DNA of 7,124 nt, from positions 1 to 7,124 of the forward strand of contig DJBQ01000149.1 of the NCBI GenBank assembly GCA_002430125.1, in the 5' to 3' direction. A program made the position numbers and the translations under genes. The DNA comes from Rhodobacterales bacterium UBA5972 (GTDB lineage: Bacteria > Pseudomonadota > Alphaproteobacteria > Rhodobacterales > Rhodobacteraceae). Within the stretch, counting starts at the first letter, position 1. Each line of letters opens with the position of its first letter. Positions 6,218 through 7,124 of this stretch are shown in pieces. The notes beneath the pieces are model-generated. The model searched no databases. It was not told the origin of the DNA and saw only the letters and a program-made list of their open reading frames with translations.

Positions 6218-6814
6218 ATGAAAACAGGCGTAAGGTTCATTTCAGTCTTGGCGATGTTGCTCGCCCTTTCCTTGCCCACCGTTGCCAAAGATATTGGTAT
6301 CGATTTCAAATCCATGAAAGTCGGTACAGCGGCGCATTATGTTGATTCATCAGGCAGGAAATTCATCTATACCTACAAGCAAAAACTGCCCAATCATGTT
6401 ATGGAAAAAGTCGCTGCCTCCAAACTGGTTTATGTCGAAAAATCGGAAAAAGAGTTCAAAGCCTTCAGCGAGATGATGAAGAATGACCATTCCTATTTCT
6501 TCGCGGGTGGCCGCACCTTTGGCACCGGTGAAGCATACTATCGCTATAGCCCGCTTCAGTGTGACGAAAACGAACAGACAGCTGACCTGCAGGTCGGGTC
6601 GGCCGAAGCCAACAAAACTTGGGGTTTGGGTTGTTTTTTCTGCATTTGCGTAACGTTAACTGTGATCCCTGGAGCCACAAAGGGTTTACCGGATCTACTG
6701 CGAACGGGAACTGAACCAGCGGATCAAGCACGCACGCCGCCGACGCCGGATAATTCCGACGCGTTGGCCGTGCCGGAAGCGTTTCCCGGTAGTGTGCCCC
6801 TTAAAACACCATAG
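6218..6814 (+). CDS. Secreted protein of unknown function with C-terminus read through an IS3 relic
   Basis: A 198-codon frame. Residues 1-23 form a clear Sec signal peptide: basic MKTGVR, hydrophobic FISVLAMLLALSLP, likely cleavage after TVA. The mature part (about 24-140: KDIGIDFKSMKVGT, YVDSSGRKFIYTYKQK, FAGGRTFGTGEAYYRYSPLQCDENEQ) looks like a small periplasmic or exported domain I do not recognise. A GGTGGA stretch just before the start is a fair Shine-Dalgarno. From about residue 150 the character changes to GLGCFFCICVTLTVIPGATK and then a proline- and threonine-rich tail. Those bases match a decayed IS3 orfB mostly in other frames, although ALAVPEA (near 6761-6781) is the orfB frame itself. 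I infer that the original 3' end was replaced or extended by insertion-sequence debris. The first two thirds may still be a working gene; the tail is unlikely to be native. Confidence 0.55.
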   Translation: MKTGVRFISVLAMLLALSLPTVAKDIGIDFKSMKVGTAAHYVDSSGRKFIYTYKQKLPNHVMEKVAASKLVYVEKSEKEFKAFSEMMKNDHSYFFAGGRTFGTGEAYYRYSPLQCDENEQTADLQVGSAEANKTWGLGCFFCICVTLTVIPGATKGLPDLLRTGTEPADQARTPPTPDNSDALAVPEAFPGSVPLKTP

Positions 6815-6957
6815 GGGCTTCAAGCGCTAGGGGCTGGGCATCGGGGTCGACTGTTCTCTGCTGGCCAAACGGGTCATTCGTTGTCTGAAACAGATCATCG
6901 AATGACGCGGGTCTGTCGTTGGTCGTTGTCTGGGCGACTGCATATCAATGGCAAGTT
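6670..6957 (+). pseudogene. Decayed IS3-family transposase (orfB) fragment
   Basis: Pieces of an IS3-family OrfB appear in order but in changing frames. WSHK (6670-6681) is followed, one frame over, by RVYRIYCERELNQRIK (6681-6728). ALAVPEA appears in another frame (6761-6781), GLGIGVDCSLLAKRVIRCLKQIIE from 6831 to 6902, a stop at 6903-6905 where the family has Trp (then Arg-Gly), and finally HINGKLA (6941-6961), matching the family's YISGKL region. Only about 45 bases lie between ALAVPEA and GLGIGVD, where intact relatives have roughly 30-35 residues including the first catalytic Asp (WSMDFM). An internal deletion has therefore removed part of the DDE core. At least three frameshifts and the stop make it non-functional. 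No orfA and no convincing terminal inverted repeats are visible. It overlaps the end of the secreted-protein frame. Confidence 0.8.
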
Positions 6958-7101
6958 GGCTTAAAAGCGGACCCGTTCAGGACAAAACAGTAGTTGCTCT
7001 GTTTGTGGCGGTTTAATGTGGTTGGAAATTCCGGTTTCATCTTAGGCACCGTATTTGAGGCGGTTTTTCTGCGCCGATCCTTTCCTGAACTTTCAAAAAA
7101 G
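6958..7101. other. Non-coding stretch after the IS3 relic
   Basis: No credible gene is visible on either strand. Two similar stretches, GGCTTAAAAGCGGACC near 6958 and GGCGGTTTAATGTGGTTGG near 7007, resemble in style the spaced repeats found at the ends of some IS21-family elements. No terminal motif or transposase is seen here, so I leave the region unassigned. Confidence 0.35.
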
Positions 7102-7124
7102 TAGTCGATTAGTCGATTAGTCGA
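7102..7124. repeat. Tandem repeat of an 8-base unit (TAGTCGAT), about 2.9 copies
   Basis: The unit TAGTCGAT begins at 7102, 7110 and 7118; the third copy lacks only its last base because the window ends. The array probably continues beyond the edge. Each unit contains the palindrome TCGA. Short perfect tandem repeats like this vary in copy number by replication slippage; no function is evident. Confidence 0.85.

Noticed and set aside
6465..6731. An 88-codon minus-strand frame opposite the secreted protein
   Set aside because: No motif or ribosome binding site is visible, and it spans the junction between the host gene and IS debris in antisense.
1..7124. CRISPR array, tRNA or rRNA genes, toxin-antitoxin pair
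   Set aside because: I saw no spaced repeats of suitable length, no cloverleaf-like segment and no small two-gene pair with recognisable toxin or antitoxin motifs.

Overview
This window looks like a chromosomal segment from an alphaproteobacterium, most likely a marine Rhodobacteraceae (roseobacter-type) organism. The basis is protein resemblance: the hybrid sensor kinase, the LYS1/LYS9-like saccharopine pair and the decayed IS3 orfB all read like roseobacter/rhizobial proteins. The coding G+C of the core genes is also moderately high. The genus cannot be fixed from this sequence.

Layout, left to right. (1) A hybrid sensor histidine kinase enters from beyond the left edge and ends at 1775. 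An OmpR-type response regulator (1772-2485) overlaps it by four bases, so the two form a transcriptionally and probably translationally coupled two-component system. (2) A convergent, lower-G+C gene (2504-3430, minus strand) encodes a PUA-like-domain/HNH nuclease, a candidate solitary modification-dependent restriction enzyme. (3) A 241-base spacer without a convincing gene separates this from a tight plus-strand operon: a LYS1-like saccharopine dehydrogenase (3672-4739), a LYS9-like saccharopine dehydrogenase (4751-5896) and a 66-residue HMA metal-binding protein (5918-6118). (4) After a 99-base spacer that can fold into nested stems comes an unrecognised secreted protein (6218-6814). Its last third reads through the remains of an IS3-family orfB. 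(5) From about 6670 to 6957 the sequence is a multiply frameshifted, internally deleted IS3 transposase relic. It is followed by an unassigned stretch and by an 8-base tandem repeat that runs off the right edge.

How the genes work together. The two saccharopine enzymes together interconvert lysine (plus 2-oxoglutarate) and 2-aminoadipate semialdehyde (plus glutamate) through saccharopine. Proteobacteria normally make lysine by the diaminopimelate route, so a catabolic role is the likelier reading, but direction cannot be seen in the sequence. The HMA protein is co-oriented and closely spaced with them, without an obvious biochemical link. The two-component system has no evident target in the window. 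The right third is a mobile-element graveyard that has probably altered the end of the secreted protein.

I did not find a clearly new multi-gene system. The best leads are the solitary PUA-like/HNH nuclease, the host-gene/IS-relic fusion at 6218-6814 and the structured spacer at 6136-6185.
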